From the NCBI GenBank assembly GCA_021604505.1, contig BQJC01000001.1:186001-250000 (forward strand): a stretch of 64,000 nucleotides of DNA. The letters are read 5' to 3'. Below, piece by piece: positions 1-9,309 of this stretch. Position numbers and translations under genes: made by a program. The stretch comes from Nitrospinaceae bacterium. GTDB taxonomy: Bacteria > Nitrospinota > Nitrospinia > Nitrospinales > VA-1. A model generated the notes under the pieces. It did not search any database. It had not been told where the DNA came from and saw only the letters and a program-made list of their open reading frames with translations. Numbering within the stretch: position 1 is the stretch's first letter; each line of letters starts with the position of its first letter.

Positions 1-2456
1 TTCTCTTCGGCAAAATCCATCATGCCTTCCAGCGGAATGATGATGTCCATCCCGTCCAGCACTGAAGATGCCGAAGCCTTGGCCTTGACAACCGAAGCAT
101 CGACGGTTCTCAGTTCGACCCTGGCTAACTCATTGATCAATTTGGCGCTGGCTTTGATGAGCAGGGTTTTTGGGGCATCGTCGGTCTTGATATCAAGGGG
201 AACTGTAAGCCCCGGATTGAGATTCATCTCCCCGCGGATATTGCGCGCACTGGTCACAATATCCATCACCAGCCCAAGTTCTTCTTCGATTTTTTCATCC
301 ACTTTCGCGTCATCGTATCTTGGAAACGCCGCGGTCATGATGGTCTTTCCTTCGGCGGGTAATTTCTGCCAGATCTCCTCTGTGATGAAAGGCATGAAAG
401 GATGCAGAAGCTTCAAGCTGGTTTCCAGAACGTGAACCAACACATTTTGCACCGCCTGTTTTTCAGGTCCCTGTTTGAACAAACTGGATTTGGACAATTC
501 TATGTACCAATCGCAAAACTCGTTCCAGATGAATTTATAAACAACCGAGGCGGCTTCATTAAACTTAAATTCTTCCAGAGCTTCGTTGGTTTCCTTGCTG
601 GCGGCATTGAGGCGGCTTAAAATCCACCGGTCCGCCGCAGAACGTTTTAGAGAGTCGTCCAACTCACAAGTGCCCTTATAATCCTCAAGGTTCATGAAAA
701 CGAAACGCGAAGCATTCCATAATTTGTTGCAAAAATTTCGATACCCTTCGATCCTGTCCTCCGCAAGTTTGATGTCCCTTCCTTGAGCGGCGAAGGCGGC
801 CAGGGTGAACCTGAGAGCATCGGTGCCGTACTTTTCCATCATGACCAGAGGGTCGATGACGTTGCCCTTGGTCTTGCTCATCTTTTGTCCTTCCGCATCG
901 CGGATCAACGCGTGGATATAAACCTGGCGGAAAGGGACCTCCTTCATCATTTTGAGACCCATCATGATCATGCGGGCCACCCAGAAAAACAGAATGTCGA
1001 ACCCGGTGCACAGAACCGAAGTCGGATAAAACTTTTTAAGGGTCATGGTTTGGTCCGGCCAGCCGAGGGTGGAAAACGGCCACAGGCCGGAACTGAACCA
1101 GGTATCGAGCACATCGGTTTCCTGAACCAGTTCCTCCGATTCGCAGTGCTGACACCTTTCCGGGGTTTCTCTCGCAACCGTGATTTTTTTGCATTTGGGG
1201 CAATGCCATGCGGGAATCTGATGGCCCCACCAGATTTGCCGTGAGATGCACCAGTCGCGGATATTTTCCATCCATTCAAAATAAGTTTTTTCCCAGAATT
1301 GCGGAACGATTTTGATCGATCCGTTTCTCACCGCTTCCATCGCAGGTTCCGCAAGCGGTTTCGTTTTAACGAACCACTGCTTGGAAAGATAGGGTTCGAC
1401 GACCGTCCGGCACCGGTAGCAGTGGCCTACGGAGTGCATATGATCTTCAATCTTAACAAGCAAACCCTGAGTTTCCAGATCCGCGACTACTTTTTTCCTG
1501 CACTCGTAGCGGTCCAGCCCGGCATAATCCGTGCCGGCTTTCTCGCTCATCGTGCCATCCGGGTTCATGACATTGACCGTGGGAAGTTGATGGCGTTGAC
1601 CGATTTCAAAATCATTGGGGTCGTGCGCAGGGGTGACTTTGAGAGCGCCGGAACCGAACGAGGTGTCGACGTACGAATCTTCAATGACCGGAATTTCACG
1701 GCCTGCCAGCGGAAGGAGCAACGTTTTTCCTCCCAGTCCCTGATAGCGCTCGTCGTCGGGATTGACCGCCACAGCGGTGTCACCGAGCATGGTTTCAGGC
1801 CGGGTGGTGGCGATGGTGAGAAACCGGTCTTCACCCTTTATTTTGTATTTAATGTTATACAGGTGGCCCATGGCATCTTCATACTCTACTTCCAGATCGG
1901 AAAGCGCGGTGTGGCACCGGGGGCACCAGTTGATGATGTAATCTCCCTGGTAAATCAGACCCTCTTCATACAACGAGACAAACACCTCCCGGACCGCGCG
2001 CGACAGACCTTCATCCATCGTGAACCGGTCTCTCTCCCAGTCGAGAGAACAGCCCAGTTTTCTCAGCTGGTTGCCGATGGTTCCCCCCGATTCATCGCGC
2101 CATTTCCAGACCCGTTGGATGAATTCTTCTCTACCCAATGCCTCACGGTCCGTTCCTTCGGCGTGCAGCTGCCGCTCCACAACGTTTTGTGTGGCAATAC
2201 CGGCATGGTCGGTCCCCGGCTGCCAGAGGGCATTGAACCCGGACATGCGTTTCCAGCGAGTCAGGATGTCCTGCAGGGTGTTGTTAAAAGCATGCCCGAT
2301 ATGCAAAGATCCGGTAATATTGGGAGGAGGAATCACGATGGCAAAGGTTTCAGAGTCCAGATTTTCATCGGCGTGATAAAGCCCGTTGTCGAGCCAATAA
2401 GCCCCCCAATGCGCTTCAACTTGTTTGGGATCGTACCTTTTGTCGAGTTGGATCAT
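1..2456 (-). CDS. valS: Valyl-tRNA synthetase, 3' end beyond window
   Basis: Class I aminoacyl-tRNA synthetase that charges tRNA-Val with valine in the cytoplasm. Translated from 2456 down to base 1 the frame stays open for about 818 codons, and the gene runs off the window edge. The HIGH signature appears as HIGHA about 45 residues in. The KMSKS loop appears as KMSKTKGN in the C-terminal half. Zinc-ribbon-like cysteine pairs (WCPRC, CYRC, HCPKC, CQHC) lie in the editing and connective regions. The anticodon-binding domain starts before the cut. The start ATG at 2456 gives an N-terminus MIQLDKRYDP, which fits ValS. It stands alone, with 216 bases separating it from the next gene upstream. ValS is separated from IleS/LeuS by the length and by motifs such as the early WGAYW and PPPNITGSLH. 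Confidence 0.96.
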   Translation of the reverse strand, partial: MIQLDKRYDPKQVEAHWGAYWLDNGLYHADENLDSETFAIVIPPPNITGSLHIGHAFNNTLQDILTRWKRMSGFNALWQPGTDHAGIATQNVVERQLHAEGTDREALGREEFIQRVWKWRDESGGTIGNQLRKLGCSLDWERDRFTMDEGLSRAVREVFVSLYEEGLIYQGDYIINWCPRCHTALSDLEVEYEDAMGHLYNIKYKIKGEDRFLTIATTRPETMLGDTAVAVNPDDERYQGLGGKTLLLPLAGREIPVIEDSYVDTSFGSGALKVTPAHDPNDFEIGQRHQLPTVNVMNPDGTMSEKAGTDYAGLDRYECRKKVVADLETQGLLVKIEDHMHSVGHCYRCRTVVEPYLSKQWFVKTKPLAEPAMEAVRNGSIKIVPQFWEKTYFEWMENIRDWCISRQIWWGHQIPAWHCPKCKKITVARETPERCQHCESEELVQETDVLDTWFSSGLWPFSTLGWPDQTMTLKKFYPTSVLCTGFDILFFWVARMIMMGLKMMKEVPFRQVYIHALIRDAEGQKMSKTKGNVIDPLVMMEKYGTDALRFTLAAFAAQGRDIKLAEDRIEGYRNFCNKLWNASRFVFMNLEDYKGTCELDDSLKRSAADRWILSRLNAASKETNEALEEFKFNEAASVVYKFIWNEFCDWYIELSKSSLFKQGPEKQAVQNVLVHVLETSLKLLHPFMPFITEEIWQKLPAEGKTIMTAAFPRYDDAKVDEKIEEELGLVMDIVTSARNIRGEMNLNPGLTVPLDIKTDDAPKTLLIKASAKLINELARVELRTVDASVVKAKASASSVLDGMDIIIPLEGMMDFAEE

Positions 2457-2672
2457 AAAGAATGTGCAATAATTTTTGCAAATATTAAGGACAAAATCTT
2501 GGAGCAACCTGCTCCGGCCGGGAATCCGCTCTGAAATCCCCGTCCGTCCTTTTAGTATTTATGGATTGTACCGAGTGGGCCGTGAAACAATGTCGCCTGC
2601 CTGCCTCAATCTTTCAACACAATGAAGGGAGTTTTACCTAATAGGAAAATCGAAGTTTGGAAGAGGTAACCG

Positions 2673-4100
2673 CTAACCGTTTTCCTTATTTTTAATTCTA
2701 TCAATTTCCTTTTTAATCATCGATCGGGCAATACCGGGAACGATTTCCCTGACGATTGTTTCTACGGATTGGGTAATCTTTTTAGAAAGCCTGGCAATTT
2801 CCTTTTCCATTTCAGGCGTCAGGGGTTGTTCAATAATTTCCCCGACTTCCTTTCCCATCATCTGCGATAAAAGCTCTTCCTGCGAACTCTGAAACTCACC
2901 GATATTTTCGAAACTTTTTTCCGTTGCCGTATCGGCTTCTTCGGCAGTCGCAAATGGATGAGCCTGCAAATCTTCAACCAGCGTCCCGGACTCCGGCGCC
3001 GTCTCTGCGGCTTCGGGAAGGTCCGCGCTTTGTTCCATGGATTCTTCCGTTGACGGAGAAGGTAAATTCATGCTCCCGCGAATGATTTCATTAAAGGCGG
3101 CCTCCAACTCCTCGGCATTTTCTTCGCTGAGATAATTCACCTCAGCAACCATGGTGTCCATCTCCGCCGTGTCCATGGGGAGAGAGGTTTTCGCGATCCC
3201 ATTGCCTTCCTCGTTACCGTTGGAGGAATTTTTTTTAAGCGCAGTGACTTCCTTAATCATCTCATCGAGAGCTTCCATGGGCTGTAATTCTTCTTCGGCA
3301 CTTTGCTCTCGAATCTCGTCCGATTTTTTGGAAAGCGCTTCCACTCGCCGGATCAATTCTTCCAACGATTCTTCCGGGACCTTTTTTTCTGAAACCACCG
3401 TGCCTTTGACGGGTTCAACGGGAGCGTCATCCGATGAATCTGTGGTGTCGATAGAATCGTCTTCTGAAGCGGGATCCTCGTCCGCTGTTTTGTCTTGTTT
3501 TTCTTCTACTCCCACCACCAGCTCATCTGGCTCAGGATCCTCCAGGAGGATCATCATGTCGTCGTCTGAGAGCTCCAGTTGGACCTCCTCCTCTTCAGGT
3601 GAGTTTTCCTCAGGGGAATTTGTGAGTTGGTCTTTTCCAAGTTCCACAACGGTTTCCTCTTCTAGCTGGTCAGTTGGAGAAAGCTTAATGACATTTTCGG
3701 CTTCGTCCTCTTCAGTCGGCTGAAAGTCATCGGTCTGGCTCAGTAATTCCTTGACCTTGAGGACAATGTCCTCGGATTTGAAAGGTTTCGTGATGTGGTC
3801 ATCGGCCAGAGAATCGCGGAAAAGATCTTCATCAAAATCTTCGAAATCGCTCGTCAGCAGAAGAACGAAAACGGAATTGAATTCACTGGATCGTTTTATT
3901 TTTTGACTCAGCTCAAAACCGTTGAGCCCTGGCATATTGACATCCGCCAAAACAACATCCGGTTTGAATTGTTTGAGTTTTACCAGGGCCTCACTGCCAT
4001 TTCCAACCCCTTCCACGGAAGCATCCTCATTATCAAAGGCCATGCCCACAATTTTTTGGATGGTGATGCTATCGTCGACGACCAGAATTTTGGAAGCCAT
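2673..4100 (-). CDS. Response regulator with REC domain and long acidic C-terminal region
   Basis: 475 residues. Residues 1-120 form a receiver domain: acidic pair D9-D10, phospho-acceptor D53 in the ADVNMPG motif, a switch Thr in LLLTS and the conserved Lys in HITKPF. Residues about 130-430 are low-complexity and very rich in Glu, Asp and Ser, so probably disordered. The last 45 residues are amphipathic (SVETIVREIVPGIARSMIKK), which resembles a tail seen on many deltaproteobacterial gliding and chemosensory response regulators. No DNA-binding or enzymatic output domain is visible, so it may act by protein-protein contacts, for example in motility or polarity. That role is inference. It is transcribed alone; an extended -10 lies upstream at 4212-4220. 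Confidence 0.85.
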   Translation of the reverse strand: MASKILVVDDSITIQKIVGMAFDNEDASVEGVGNGSEALVKLKQFKPDVVLADVNMPGLNGFELSQKIKRSSEFNSVFVLLLTSDFEDFDEDLFRDSLADDHITKPFKSEDIVLKVKELLSQTDDFQPTEEDEAENVIKLSPTDQLEEETVVELGKDQLTNSPEENSPEEEEVQLELSDDDMMILLEDPEPDELVVGVEEKQDKTADEDPASEDDSIDTTDSSDDAPVEPVKGTVVSEKKVPEESLEELIRRVEALSKKSDEIREQSAEEELQPMEALDEMIKEVTALKKNSSNGNEEGNGIAKTSLPMDTAEMDTMVAEVNYLSEENAEELEAAFNEIIRGSMNLPSPSTEESMEQSADLPEAAETAPESGTLVEDLQAHPFATAEEADTATEKSFENIGEFQSSQEELLSQMMGKEVGEIIEQPLTPEMEKEIARLSKKITQSVETIVREIVPGIARSMIKKEIDRIKNKENG

Positions 4101-4211
4101 TCACAATTTCCTTAAAGTCCACGAAGAACCCACAGCAAGCCGAATATCCGATGCGACCCTGTTTGCTCCCAGTTTGAATTGCAAGGATAACTTACTCATT
4201 CTTAAGTTTTT

Positions 4212-4220
4212 ATTATATCA
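4212..4220 (-). promoter_or_regulatory. Candidate extended -10 promoter of the REC-domain regulator gene
   Basis: Read on the minus strand this is TGATATAAT: a perfect TATAAT hexamer preceded by the TGn extension. The -35 position holds only a poor match (TGTGGT), as is common for extended -10 promoters. It would give a leader of about 105 bases before the ATG at 4100. Assigned by eye. Confidence 0.4.
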
Positions 4221-4351
4221 TGAATTAAATTTGTACCACATTTTCAAGTCACAATCAAAAATTGCGTCCACAACAATTTGGAGCCGGGAAGCCAGGGGAT
4301 CAAAAAGCTGTAAAAATCTGGATGCCCAGACTTTTTCCATAAAACCTGCCT

Positions 4352-4379
4352 TTGGCTTTGATTTATTTAATGCTAGTAT
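4352..4379 (+). promoter_or_regulatory. Candidate sigma70-type promoter of the PHP-like/SH3 gene
   Basis: TTGGCT (4352-4357), a 16-base spacer, then TAGTAT (4374-4379), with TG one base before the -10 (extended form). A start about seven bases downstream would leave a leader of about 50 bases before the ATG at 4437. The 336-base interval 4101-4436 holds this and the divergent -10 at 4212, and no credible gene. Confidence 0.4.
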
Positions 4380-4436
4380 AGGCCCGGAATATCCCCATGC
4401 TGAAATTAAATGATTGCCCGCTGAAATTATTAGCCG

Positions 4437-6452
4437 ATGGATGAAGCTCGCGCACAAATAACCCGGGGAGCCGACAACAAACCCATAGTTGTCAGTCTCT
4501 TCAATGGTTTGAGTCAATTTTCCCGCACATTTTTGATGTGGGCAATGATTGTGTGCCAGGGGATGGTCGCGTTGATTCCTGACCTGGCTTTTGGCAAATA
4601 CATTCAATTGGATGGGGTCGCGGACGTTAAAACCAAATACAGCATCGGATGCGCGAATGTCCAGGAAGCCGCCACCATGGCGGAACAGGCCGGACTGGAT
4701 ATTGTTATTTTCAATGATCAGGTAAGAAATTCCATTCAGTATGGAATTTTCCCTCTAAAACGTCTGATAAAAAAGACCATAGAAGGCCCTTCGATTCTCA
4801 GCACCAGCGCCGGTGTGTACCTGTCCAATATTCATGACAAGAACAAACAGTACCGCGAAACCATCCTGATCCCAGGTGCGGATGTTTCTCCTTTTTACTA
4901 CTGGACGGGGGGGGTGCTAAAGAAAAATTTAATCGCCCATAACTGGGACAAGCGTCTGTCCATCATCGGTCTGCAGTACGGTGAAGACTTTGAGCAACTT
5001 CCGATTCTTGATAGTAATTTTTCGACAAATTATTCGGCAAAATTTCAAAACTCTGTCCTGGGGTTTGGTTTGCTTTTTGCCGTCGCCGTGGCGATGGTTT
5101 TTCGAGGTTACTACCGGAAAGCGACCGTTCCCCTGGCCATTCTTTTTATGCTGTTGATTTTCAATAATCATCCTTTTAGAAGTTCTCTATATGATCAGTA
5201 TCATGGTGACCGCGGGATCAACCCCTATCAGGAAGTGATCGATTATGCCGTGTCCAAGGGGGCCATGGTGTTCTGGGACGATGTCGAGGCCGTCAATGGT
5301 CAAAGAGAGTGGGGAACCATCAACCTGGAAACCCTGCCTCATCCGGAAGACCTTGTGTTGTCCCGCAATTATACGGGGTTCCAGGCGGTGGCTGACGAGC
5401 CCGTCTCAATAACCGAACCCGGGAATGTCTGGGATCATGTATTGGTTCAATATCTCAGAGGCGAACGAAATCATCCGGTGTGGGGGTATGGAGCAAACAA
5501 CTTTCAATGTGCGGGAGAATCGGGACCCATCCTGGGAGCCGTGCGAACCATTTTTCTGGTCCGCGAAAAGCAGAAGGAAGCGGTCATGGACGCCATGCGC
5601 AAAGGCAGGATGTATGCAGTGCGCCAACCGGGTCCGCATCGCCTCTCGTTGGATGAGTTTGTTGTCAAGGATGTCGCGACTGGAAAAAAATCCACCATGG
5701 GCGAACAACTCGTCTCCACAGACTTTCCCGAGATTACGTTTAAAGTTCATTCCACGGACGGGAACGAAAAAAGAGCCAAAGTTTTCCTCATTCGAAATGG
5801 CAAAGTGATCAAACGGGAAAGCGTCGTCCTTCCTTATGAGCTTACAATGATCGATTCCCAGGTGGATATGACGGAACCGGTTTATTACCGGTTGAATGTA
5901 ATCGTAAGTTCCGTAGACCATTTGGTTTCCAATCCCGTTTTTGTGAAATTCGGGAAGACCGCATCCGTTGCGTCAACCGTGGCTTCACTTGAAACAGAAC
6001 GCTCCGTACTCACAGAACCGGATCAGCCCCAGACGGAAACTCCGGCACCTCCGAAGGCTCCCGAACCCAGGGAAACGGAGAACCCGCAGGTTGCCAAATT
6101 GGAGCCTCCGGAACCGCCAGCAGTTAAAGAACTGGCTCCCCCCGTGCCGCCTCCGGCTCCGGTGACGGTTCCCGCGCCAGGCCAGCCGGCCAAAATTGAA
6201 ACGCCATTGGCTCCCGTAGCGAAAAGTCCCCCGCCAGCCGGGGGAGAAAAATATGTCCGGGTTTTAATCGACGGGGTTACCTTGAAAAAAGGGCCCGGTG
6301 CGGTGTTCTCGGAAATAGGAAAAGCGAATAAAGGCGATCGCCTCCTTTTGGTCAGGCGGACTAAAGTCGTTTTCAACGATAAAGTCTGGCTGGTGGTCAA
6401 ATCCGGGGATCAATTGGCTTATGTGTGGGAGGGATTGGTTAAAGAAGAATAA
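4437..6452 (+). CDS. Membrane protein with PHP-like domain and C-terminal SH3b domain
   Basis: 671 residues. A hydrophobic segment at about 33-52 is followed by a region that reads like a degenerate PHP (polymerase/histidinol phosphatase) fold, with EAATMAEQAGLDIVIFNDQ where active members carry GLD...TDH. A second hydrophobic stretch (two helices, about 206-245) interrupts it. The fold resumes with the QYHGDRGINPYQEVIDYA and GAMVFWDDVEA motifs. Residues about 515-600 are a Pro/Glu/Ala-rich linker. About 607-671 look like an SH3b domain (VLIDGVTLKKGPGAVFSEIG...), usually a peptidoglycan or cell-wall binding module. Several expected PHP metal-binding histidines are replaced (Q, N or D), so catalytic activity is doubtful. 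A later start (for example the Met at residue 34 or 43) is possible. PHP assignment moderate; SH3b assignment good. Confidence 0.7.
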   Translation: MDEARAQITRGADNKPIVVSLFNGLSQFSRTFLMWAMIVCQGMVALIPDLAFGKYIQLDGVADVKTKYSIGCANVQEAATMAEQAGLDIVIFNDQVRNSIQYGIFPLKRLIKKTIEGPSILSTSAGVYLSNIHDKNKQYRETILIPGADVSPFYYWTGGVLKKNLIAHNWDKRLSIIGLQYGEDFEQLPILDSNFSTNYSAKFQNSVLGFGLLFAVAVAMVFRGYYRKATVPLAILFMLLIFNNHPFRSSLYDQYHGDRGINPYQEVIDYAVSKGAMVFWDDVEAVNGQREWGTINLETLPHPEDLVLSRNYTGFQAVADEPVSITEPGNVWDHVLVQYLRGERNHPVWGYGANNFQCAGESGPILGAVRTIFLVREKQKEAVMDAMRKGRMYAVRQPGPHRLSLDEFVVKDVATGKKSTMGEQLVSTDFPEITFKVHSTDGNEKRAKVFLIRNGKVIKRESVVLPYELTMIDSQVDMTEPVYYRLNVIVSSVDHLVSNPVFVKFGKTASVASTVASLETERSVLTEPDQPQTETPAPPKAPEPRETENPQVAKLEPPEPPAVKELAPPVPPPAPVTVPAPGQPAKIETPLAPVAKSPPPAGGEKYVRVLIDGVTLKKGPGAVFSEIGKANKGDRLLLVRRTKVVFNDKVWLVVKSGDQLAYVWEGLVKEE

Positions 6453-6504
6453 TAATTCATCGTAATGATTTTTTGATTTCTGCTGCTCATAAGGTTTATT
6501 TACC

Positions 6505-7062
6505 TTAAGAATATCGATCCACCTTCACGCCTTTGTCCAATCGGTACATAAAAAGATTCTGCTTTTCATTGCTTTTACTGGGCTGCATGTTGCGCAGGCA
6601 AAACCGGTAAGACACAATGCGCGTGGACGATTTCAGATACGGCAGAATTATGGGAAGCAAGCGGTCGAGTGCCTGATGGGTGAGATAAACGTAAATGATG
6701 TCGGCATCGCGGAAATCAAAATCGTTGAAGTTTTTGCGCAAAAATTTTACCCGGTCGGAAACACCGGCACGCTGGGCCAGAAATCTCGAGATCCAGACCT
6801 TGACCGGGTCGATTTCCAGTCCCACACCCATTACATTGTATTTACGGGCCGCTTCAATCAACACCCGTCCGTCTCCCGATCCCAGATCGTAAATTTTTTC
6901 CCCAGGCTGAAGGGCCGCAAATTCGAGAATGTGCTTTATCGTTCCCGGTTTCAGAGGATGCCAGGGGGAGCCGAATAATGCCGGCATCACCACGATCGTC
7001 AGAAGAAGCAGGAAAAAACCCACCACGAAAATGGAAAGCAGGGTTGTGATCACGATCCCCAT
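6505..7062 (-). CDS. Membrane-anchored class I SAM-dependent methyltransferase
   Basis: 185 residues. One N-terminal transmembrane helix (about residues 5-28, LLSIFVVGFFLLLLTIVVM) anchors a small Rossmann methyltransferase domain in the cytoplasm. Motif I is IYDLGSGDGRVLIEAARK and the acidic post-I position is VGLEIDP. The ADIIYVYL segment corresponds to motif IV. This short membrane-anchored architecture is widespread, and its substrate is not known to me. It follows the DUF255 gene immediately (the next start is one base past this gene's start region), so the two are probably co-transcribed on the minus strand. Confidence 0.85.
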   Translation of the reverse strand: MGIVITTLLSIFVVGFFLLLLTIVVMPALFGSPWHPLKPGTIKHILEFAALQPGEKIYDLGSGDGRVLIEAARKYNVMGVGLEIDPVKVWISRFLAQRAGVSDRVKFLRKNFNDFDFRDADIIYVYLTHQALDRLLPIILPYLKSSTRIVSYRFCLRNMQPSKSNEKQNLFMYRLDKGVKVDRYS

Positions 7063-9228
7063 TCAATTCAAGGAATATTGTTTTCGGTTTTCTATCAACT
7101 TCAAAACTTTGTTTATGTCACCCGTTGGGTATTTGCAAATATTCTTTTCACAGACATAAACCATGGTTTCCCCTTTTTCAGTGTACTTGTCTTTCAGAAT
7201 GGTCAATTGCGAAGTTGTTTTCGGTGGGGCATAGGCAAGAACCTTGTTAGGTATGAAACGGGTATGGAGTTTTTTAAGGATGGCATCTTTCTTTGGCGAA
7301 TCTTGAGGGCCGACCACGGCAATTTCCTTGGACCGATCCAGATAAAAATCCAAGGCGATCAGCATCTGCGAAAATCCGGTAGGAAACTGGTGGATTCTAT
7401 CTCCGGCGGTGCTTAAAATTTTTCGCGCTTTAAGGATATATTTCTCGTCGAACGTCAGGTTATACAGCCTGAGTAAATTTAGAGCCGATACCGCATTACT
7501 ATTGGGGCGCGCGCCATCAGAAAATTCCTTGTTGCGGACGGGCAGGAAGTTGGCGTTTTCTTCGGAAAGAAAATAACCCCCTTCCTTGAGATCCCAGAAC
7601 AATGCATCCTGCTTTGTTTGCAGACTTTCTGCCCAAAGGATCCAGCGTTCATCAAAATCCGACTCGTAAAGGGTGATCAGGCCCTGGATCAAATAGGCGT
7701 AGTCGTCCAGTCCACCGGGGTATTTTGCTTCCTCCTGCCGGAAGCGCCTCAGTAATTTGTCGTTTATGTAAAGATTGCTTTTTATGAACCGGGCGGCGCT
7801 TTGTGCAGCGGCCAGATACTTTTGATCTCCCAAAATCTGGTACGCCTGCGCCATGGAATTCAGCATGAGCCCGTTCCAGGCGGTGATGATTTTATCGTCT
7901 TTAAAGGGATGCTCTCGCTTTTCCCTGGCAGAAAAAAGTTTTTTATGAATCGACCGCACGGCGCGATCGGATTTGATTTTCCACGCGAAACTTTCCTGAA
8001 GCTGGAATATGTTGGTTCCCTCATTAAGGGATCCAAAATTACCGGAGTGGGTCACGCCATAAATTTTAGAGATTTTTTCATATTCTTTCGGGTTCAGTAT
8101 TTTTTTTAAAGCGTCAGAAGCCCAAACATAAAACACCCCTTCTTCGCCTTCACTGTCGGCATCTTCCGCTGAATAAAATCCTCCTTCCGGGCCTGTCATT
8201 TCGCGCAACACATAATCCAGAGTCTCCCGGGCGACCGACTCGAACATCTTATTTTGGGTTCTTTGAAACGCTTCCAGATAAACGGAAGATAACCCGGCCT
8301 GGTTGTAAAGCATTTTTTCGAAGTGCGGCACCATCCAGATACGGTCTGTCGAATAACGGTGGAATCCACCTCCCAGGTGATCGTACATGCCTCCACGGGC
8401 CATGTGATTCAGAGTGGTTTCAACCATGGCAAGCGATTTTTTATCTCCTGTCCGCTGGGCGATGCGCAACAATACTTTTAATTGCATAGTGGGCGGAAAT
8501 TTGGGAGCGCTGCCGAAGCCGCCGTAATCCGAATCAAACCGTTTGCTGAGTTGTTTGTAGAAATTTTTCAGAATCTCCTCATTTAAGGGGGTGATGCTGG
8601 TGGCAATTTCGTTGGAGGACTGCAGGAACTCTTGAACCCTGGCTCCCACCGCGGCAATTTTTTCAGGTTGTTCGGTCCAGGCGGTGCGCAGAGTATTGAG
8701 GAGATGGATCAGCTCCTCTTTGGGAAAATAGGTTCCCCCGAAAAAGGGGTGCCTTTCGGGAGTCATCACCACCGTCATCGGCCAGCCGCCGTTTCCGGTC
8801 ATGGCCTGAACTGCGGTCATATAAATGTGGTCCACATCGGGAAGTTCCTCGCGGTCCACCTTGATGCTGATGAAACTTTCGTTTAACAAATCGCCCACTT
8901 CCTGAGTTTCAAACGATTCCCTTTCCAGGACATGGCACCAATGGCAGGTCGAGTAACCGATGCTGAGAAAAATCGGCTTGTTTTCGGCAACCGCCGCCTG
9001 GAAAGCCTCCTTTCCCCAGGGATACCAAAAGATCGGGTTATTGGCATGCTGTTGCAGGTAAGGACTTTTTTCGTGAATCAGCCGGTTGTATTTTTTGGTT
9101 GCCTGAGTTGCAGGCTTATTATTTGAGGCGGGCTGTTCTTCGCTCTGGACCGGTTTGGGCCCGAACATGCAAAGAAAAATGCCAATCAGGAAGGCAGGGG
9201 AAAATTTATTATAATCCAAGAGGCGCAT
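7063..9228 (-). CDS. Thioredoxin domain-containing DUF255/YyaL-like protein, exported
   Basis: About 721 residues. The family pairs an N-terminal DUF255 thioredoxin-like domain with a C-terminal (alpha/alpha)6 barrel like that of N-acylglucosamine epimerases. Visible signatures: [20 protein letters not shown], the [13 protein letters not shown] redox motif with its Cxx[11 protein letters not shown] and GGWPMTV. Barrel motifs include [17 protein letters not shown] and [20 protein letters not shown] place the start at 9228 rather than the upstream in-frame codon at 9309: the shorter form begins [20 protein letters not shown], a typical signal peptide ending near VQSEE, and the longer form would abut the preceding stop with no gain. 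The protein is therefore probably periplasmic. Biochemical function in bacteria is not established. Confidence 0.9.
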   Translation of the reverse strand: MRLLDYNKFSPAFLIGIFLCMFGPKPVQSEEQPASNNKPATQATKKYNRLIHEKSPYLQQHANNPIFWYPWGKEAFQAAVAENKPIFLSIGYSTCHWCHVLERESFETQEVGDLLNESFISIKVDREELPDVDHIYMTAVQAMTGNGGWPMTVVMTPERHPFFGGTYFPKEELIHLLNTLRTAWTEQPEKIAAVGARVQEFLQSSNEIATSITPLNEEILKNFYKQLSKRFDSDYGGFGSAPKFPPTMQLKVLLRIAQRTGDKKSLAMVETTLNHMARGGMYDHLGGGFHRYSTDRIWMVPHFEKMLYNQAGLSSVYLEAFQRTQNKMFESVARETLDYVLREMTGPEGGFYSAEDADSEGEEGVFYVWASDALKKILNPKEYEKISKIYGVTHSGNFGSLNEGTNIFQLQESFAWKIKSDRAVRSIHKKLFSAREKREHPFKDDKIITAWNGLMLNSMAQAYQILGDQKYLAAAQSAARFIKSNLYINDKLLRRFRQEEAKYPGGLDDYAYLIQGLITLYESDFDERWILWAESLQTKQDALFWDLKEGGYFLSEENANFLPVRNKEFSDGARPNSNAVSALNLLRLYNLTFDEKYILKARKILSTAGDRIHQFPTGFSQMLIALDFYLDRSKEIAVVGPQDSPKKDAILKKLHTRFIPNKVLAYAPPKTTSQLTILKDKYTEKGETMVYVCEKNICKYPTGDINKVLKLIENRKQYSLN

Positions 9229-9309
9229 AAAGCCCCGCAAATTTTTCTTAGAATGTGTGAATGCGATTATTGTATCTAAAAACGGTTGTGAATGGCAAAA
9301 GAGTCCCAC

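Noticed and set aside
7-2534. Plus-strand frames of 70-411 codons over valS
   Set aside because: All are antisense to valS, whose motifs read clearly on the minus strand.
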